Positions 59,408 to 64,000 of a stretch of 64,000 nt of DNA are shown piece after piece. Source of the stretch: Pochonia chlamydosporia 170 (lineage: Eukaryota; Ascomycota; Sordariomycetes; Hypocreales; Clavicipitaceae); assembly GCF_001653235.2 (NCBI RefSeq), contig NC_035793.1, positions 4,712,001-4,776,000 of the forward strand. Direction: 5' to 3'. The translations under genes and the position numbers were made by a program. The notes under the pieces were generated by a model. It made no database searches. It saw only the letters and a program-made list of their open reading frames with translations, and was not told the origin of the DNA. Each line of letters begins with the position of its first letter. Position 1 is the first letter of the stretch.

Positions 59408-60375
59408 ATAACCTATTACTAACGTAACATTTAACCGCTTAGACTAACCGATATAAACGTTTCTGCCAACATAAACCTTATCTGGTTTACCCGTTAGGAA
59501 CCCTAGTCGTTACACATAGAAGCCAATCTACTAGATATATTTATGGTGCTTCTGCTATCTTTACTTGGCACATTAGCTACGGCAAACTGGTTACTGTGTT
59601 GTTAAATCCCCCTTTAGTCTGGTTTTATCCTTCTAGAGCAACAAGCTTCCAGGTTATTAAAGAACCTATAATTACTGGAAGGCTTAGTAATTATGCTGTT
59701 GCGAGAATTAAAATCGTACATCTAGCTATTTTAGCAGCTATTAAGTTTTAATATAAGTTCTAGCCTTATAATAACCTTTTAAGGTAGATTGCTACCTTTA
59801 GTTATCTTAAATTAACTGTGAAATAGCGTTTAGTTAAACATGCTAAACTGTATCTAAATAATAGAGCCTAGAACATTAGTAAGTTAACTAATAGCTTAAT
59901 AGCGTAGCTACTACTACAAGAACAATTTACACAAAATAGCGCATCCATAAGCAATATAAAGCTTTATAAGCTGCAATAGAAGCTATTAAAGCTTAACAAG
60001 GAGGTAACAGAAAAAAGAGAGCGTCTACACAAGAAGCACGTGAATAAGGTTGCTAGGCTCTAAAGTGCCTTTAACATGCACGAAATAGGTTGCCTAAGAA
60101 AGCTAAAAAGAGGCAGGAGCTCTATAGTGAGAAGGTTAGAAGTTTAAAAGCCCTTAAAATACAGCAAAAGGTTAAAAGAATATAACTTAAAAGTAAAGAA
60201 AGAATAGCAAGACTATATCTTTAGGAAGAATAGAGAGCAAATAATGTAAAATTTTATTTTTCCGGAAAGATTAGCTAATAAACCAATCTGTGTAACTTAA
60301 GTCAACAAGTTAGATCTTACTATAGAAAAAGAATAAGCGCAGGACTTAAAGGTGGTTAGATAAGAGCGCAAGAAC
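59408..60375. mobile_element. AT-rich transposon-derived sequence, unclassified
   Basis: AT-rich sequence with stop-riddled readings. Around 59930-60120 one frame reads as a basic helical segment (LNKEVTEKRERLHKKHVNKV), which could be the tail of a transposase or Gag. I cannot place it in a family. The composition returns to normal at about 60376. Confidence 0.45.
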
Positions 60376-61594
60376 TAAGACATATTGTTGTTACGGAGGC
60401 ACACTTGGAGAATCAAGGGACTTAAACCACAAATCGGCAACACAGTCAAGCCCGACTTTCCTAGTCTTTTAGTTTTCTTCTACGGACAGGTGCGGAATTG
60501 GCAAAATATATGCGCAGATTGATCCAGTTCTTTCGCCGCCTAAGGTTTGGTAGCCCTTTTGCCGGTTGGCAGGCAGATCTGGCAACGTTTAATTGTAGAT
60601 AATGCTGGTTGCCCGTCCTAAATGCTTAATGGGGAGGTCAGACTAAAGATATGCGTATCGTTATGGTTGACATGTTTCACAAAGTAAAAGAGATCGCGAA
60701 TAATAATCGTGAGGTTTCGCCGTATACAAACATAATAATTATTAGAAGGAATCTACTGTAGTCCCTAAGCTGCAACTATTGTAGCCACTAGTCTGCAAAC
60801 TATTGTATTTTAAAGCGGCTGCATCCGCATAACGATAGTGAGACAATGAGTCTTCGAGGGAAAACCCACGTGCAGCTGCATGGTTTCTATGATACATAAG
60901 TCGGACTAGGTCTGTTGCTGTATGTCTATCTAATTTCTATGTAAGGAAGTATGATTTTAGACCCTCGCATTCTGACAAGTTTTGTGCTATTCTGGAGGAC
61001 TAAAGCGCCTTTTGCCCAGAGGAACCCACCCCCTAGCACGCAATTATTTTGGCATGGGAACACCACACATAGTATTAAAATCCTCCAATATAATAATTAC
61101 ATGTTAATATTAGATATTTACTGCGACCATTTAACTCTTTGCCCATTTAAATATTCCGTTTTAAATTAGGCTAAATCTTTTGTATACATGGGGATCGCCT
61201 CACCTCTGCGTCTAATCCATGGCCAAAAATGACTCTTCTGAGGTGCAAGGGCATTCCAAGCTACATATCGATGGGCAAAACTTGGCTCTATTGCTTAGAT
61301 AATTGAATAGCTATGACTAATTGCTAGGGCCGTGAACTCTCAGCGTTCGGCTAACTCTAGCCGTTGCACCACCTCTCTGAAGTGCAGAGCGTAACGTAGT
61401 GTTTTAGTCTAAAATTCCCACCCTATGATGCGCAACAATCCGTTGTCGGCCGGCCGAGCTTAAACTCCAGTGGAGAACTCCATACAACGACCGAAAACTT
61501 TCCCCCTCGCTTGTATACGTAGAGTATAATTGCCTGCTATAAGTTAGTCATTAGGACGAAAGACCCTCATCGATGGGTGAACTCACCACACAGC
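60376..61594. other. Intergenic region right of the transposon block
   Basis: 1.2 kb of ordinary composition without a supported gene. I looked for the missing helicase part of the NFX1-type gene here on the minus strand and did not find it. Confidence 0.5.
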
Positions 61595-62138
61595 TTAGAT
61601 CTGTGTAGGCTGAACACATTTTTGCCTTTGTGAATCAAAAACAAAACCTGTTTGACAAGAAGGGGGCTGATCGAATAGTGCCCGAGCACTAAGTGCCGAA
61701 GGGTTCTGTCTAACAGGAACACACTTTTCCCTTTTTGAATCCAAAACAGAACCTGTTGGACAAGAAGGGGGCTCATTGAACAGTGCCCGAGCACTAAGTG
61801 CCGAAGGGTTCTGTCTAACAGGAACACACTTTTCCCTTTTTGAATCCAAAACAGAACCTGTTGGACAAGAAGGGGGCTCATTGAACAGTGCTCGAGCACT
61901 AAGTGCCGCATCTATGCCCTATATTTTTTGATTACATTAGCATGAGACCGTTTATTAGACTAATCGTTATTTATGAGTAATATCTTAATTCGCTGTATTG
62001 CGAGCATATTGTATTAGGGTACTCTTAGCAAATATATACTAAAAGAATACTTACCCGGGTTTCTAAGTCCTCTTCCATAATAGGTATAGCTGCACCTAGC
62101 CCGTATAGGACAGTAGAAAGAGCAAAAAGAAGCTTCAT
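61595..62138 (-). CDS. Secreted protein with three 35-residue cysteine repeats
   Basis: Model complement(join(61595..61918,62055..62138)), 135 aa. Exon 1 encodes MKLLFALSTVLYGLGAAIPI, a clear signal peptide, then MEEDLETR. A GTAAGT donor at 62054 and a GCTAATG branch with acceptor ATATAG at 61919 join it in phase to the repeat exon. The mature part is three tandem 35-residue units (105-bp period), each with two cysteines in a pattern PPSCPTGSVLDSKREKCVPV; the third unit is diverged (SCQTGFVFDSQRQKC). The C-x2-G-x3-D-x5-C spacing resembles small disulfide loops of chitin-binding or inhibitor domains. The first two repeats contain a KR pair. A secreted effector-like or wall protein is plausible; no family is recognised. 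It lies 1.2 kb from the transposon block. Confidence 0.65.
61600..61905. repeat. In-frame tandem repeat, 105-bp unit, about three copies
   Basis: Two nearly identical units (GAAGGGTTCTGTCTAACAGG recurs 105 bp apart, near 61698 and 61803) and one diverged unit at the lower-coordinate end. The period is a multiple of three and encodes the repeats of the secreted protein. Confidence 0.9.
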
Positions 62139-64000
62139 ATTGGCCAAAGGTAAAAAGAAAAAGGTTGAAAAATATCAGAGATGAGAATCAATAGGTTATC
62201 AATGCACAGAGTGTAGTGTTTGGTATAGCTACTCAGCGGAATTAATTACAAAAGGGGATCAATATATAGATAAATAAATGTGTGGATTATATGTACACCT
62301 CATTCCAATATATAAGAGACGTCCTATCTTAGCATAGCATAGCCAAGGAAGTTTCAACTTGTCAGGGCAATGCAATGCCATAACATGCACCAGCAACCAT
62401 ACCATTATGCGTTTTTCTAGGACCTAATACACTTTGCTGCGGTTCGGTGCGAGATGCCAAGCACTTCCCTACGTGTGCTTGAGACGCCAAGCATGGCGAA
62501 TGGGCCACTTCTTGGAGTTGGTAACGAATTCTTGATTCTGCTAACATGCTCTGCTAATGTCTGAAGAGTGCTTTGGAAAGGATCTCTAGATAAAACGCCC
62601 CTTAAAGCTGGGAACTGTTGGAGAATAGAATGGAAATTGCGGCAGTGTTCCTAAAACTACTAGCATGAGAGTGGCGCGGATAAGGCCAAGTTTGGCAAGT
62701 AATGCTAGCATTTTGAGTCATTCATGCGTTGCGAAGTTAGTACCTTGTGGCCAACCTAGCTAGGATGTCTATACAGAAGTGTAGAAGTATAACTAAAATA
62801 CTTCAAACTGTCACGGGCCACGCCCGAGGCGGTGGACCAGTCTGAGGTGTAAGAATTGTTATACTAGAATATATGGGGGTCTGCGTATACATGCAGCCAG
62901 AGGCCACTTCTTGCGCAACATGAATTAGTTCATTTTCCCTAATCTGCCACGCAGCGACCATATTGTCGTAGCCTCGAGCTTGCTGTTTGCATTTCCTCCT
63001 TAGCTTTAGACACGCATATGCTGAACAAACGCGGCTTAGCGTACTGAACCAGGGGCAAGGTCAGAGTATCGCGGGTCAGGGTTAGATTAAGGGCTAGAGT
63101 ATCGAGTATTGGAGTCAGGGTACAGGTCAGAGTGACATGCCAAAGTACGAACCGGGGCCGGCGAAAATGAGAAAACTGCAAGACAACAGAGTAAACATGC
63201 TGTACTATGGTAAGCATACCAGTCCAAAGAATATAGAGATCCATGCACGTAGGCAGGGATGCAGCGCCAAACTATTTTTAGTCATATTCGGATTGCGGTT
63301 AAATTTGGCTTTCAACGTGCACCACCAACCAACCAATAATTCTTGTCAACCAAAAGTTACACTAATATATAGCCGATAATAGAAAGATTCAATCCATGGA
63401 AACTTTTCGCTTGCAATCTGTGGTGCGACTGTTTTATTCTGGATCAAAGACTTAATTTAACGTTAAAATCTGTGCTGGATGACTAACCTGTCAACGAACC
63501 GGCGAACCAAGACGCTGGCCATGTCAACGGCTATACCAGGGACTATCACACCGCATTTGTGGAATTCCCTTCTGCCGGCCAAGTGGCCTAGTAGTTATCA
63601 TTGATAGACCAGGAGCCAGAGCGGGAAGAGACGGCTTAGAGCTTGCGCTAACGCGTTCCACAGACCTACTTGGGAAGCAGACGAGCGGTGCAGATTGGTC
63701 GTTGGGTCTCAGATCAATTGCTTACTTTTAACAATGCATCTTGGGTGATGCCAGGACGTTTTAGGACAAATGGCTTGGCTTGCGGGACAGCGCCTCGGGC
63801 CGGCTCTCCTCTTCTCTTCCTCAGCTTTAGATAGACTTGACCCCACAAAGACGCTCGCTGGTGGAAAGAACTGCAGTCAGCCCTCCAACACGTCATAATC
63901 ACTTAAACAGAAACTCCATACACCCCAGCAAAGCCAAGCCCGATATCAGGCAATTAACCCACTGTTCGACAGCCTGTTCAAGCAATGGTAAACAGTATGA
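62139..64000. other. Right end of window, no firm gene
   Basis: 1.9 kb. A minus-strand ATG at 62711 opens a 41-codon frame with a signal-peptide-like start (MLALLAKLGLIRATLMLVVL); a further coding-like stretch (about 62640 down to 62417) is in another frame, so it may be a broken small secreted protein. The rest (62.8-64 kb) shows nothing recognisable. Confidence 0.35.

Noticed and set aside
61595..61918. KR dibasic sites as proof of a dikaritin-like RiPP precursor
   Set aside because: The KR lies inside a two-cysteine loop and is missing in the third repeat; no oxidase of the UstY type is nearby, so only noted as a possibility.
63060..63110. Telomere-like GGGTTAG text
   Set aside because: Only one copy within a degenerate G-rich passage; not an array.
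60376..64000. Missing helicase half of the NFX1-type gene on the far side of the transposons
   Set aside because: Minus-strand readings here show no helicase motifs.

Overview
The window looks like nuclear DNA of a filamentous ascomycete, most likely a sordariomycete such as a hypocrealean fungus (inference). The signs are short 45-110 bp introns with GT..AG ends and CTAAC-like branch points, fungal domain architectures (Zn2Cys6 and bZIP regulators, an A-T-R-aminotransferase NRPS-like enzyme, a MetX-family serine O-acetyltransferase), and AT-rich retrotransposon blocks decayed by C-to-T and G-to-A changes of the RIP type.

Layout. 1-2.7 kb holds no intact gene, only a decayed minus-strand reading with an ankyrin-like piece. 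2.7-10.7 kb carries a bZIP factor, a possible 47-residue secreted peptide, a convergent pair of Nudix hydrolases and an HDHD1-type HAD phosphatase. 12.0-36.6 kb is a secondary-metabolite cluster. 36.9-46.9 kb returns to ordinary genes: a conserved unknown, a P3-type (MgtA-like) Mg2+ ATPase and a mitochondrial MetX-family acyltransferase. At 47.9-50.2 kb lies the 3' part of an NFX1/ZNFX1-type zinc-finger gene, cut off by transposon sequence and carrying an internal stop. 50.2-60.4 kb is a nested, RIP-mutated retrotransposon block: copia remnant, complete gypsy element and solo LTR. 60.4-64 kb is mostly empty but hides a two-exon gene for a secreted cysteine-repeat protein.

The main content is the cluster. 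Its seven genes (ABC exporter, NRPS-like A-T-R-PLP enzyme, EgtD-family N-methyltransferase, covalent-flavin amine oxidase, AflR-type Zn2Cys6 regulator, phenol 2-monooxygenase, ATP-grasp ligase) match one for one the enzyme set described for fumisoquin (fsq) biosynthesis in Aspergillus fumigatus, in a different order. By analogy the ATP-grasp enzyme would activate tyrosine, the NRPS-like enzyme would add a serine-derived dehydroalanine unit, the monooxygenase would make the catechol, the methyltransferase would methylate the amine, and the flavin oxidase would close the isoquinoline ring in a berberine-bridge-like reaction. All seven genes can be spliced into uninterrupted reading frames, so the cluster looks functional. 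The actual product cannot be read from the sequence.

Gene models were assembled by hand from splice signals, reading-frame phase and family conservation. No alignment or database search was run.
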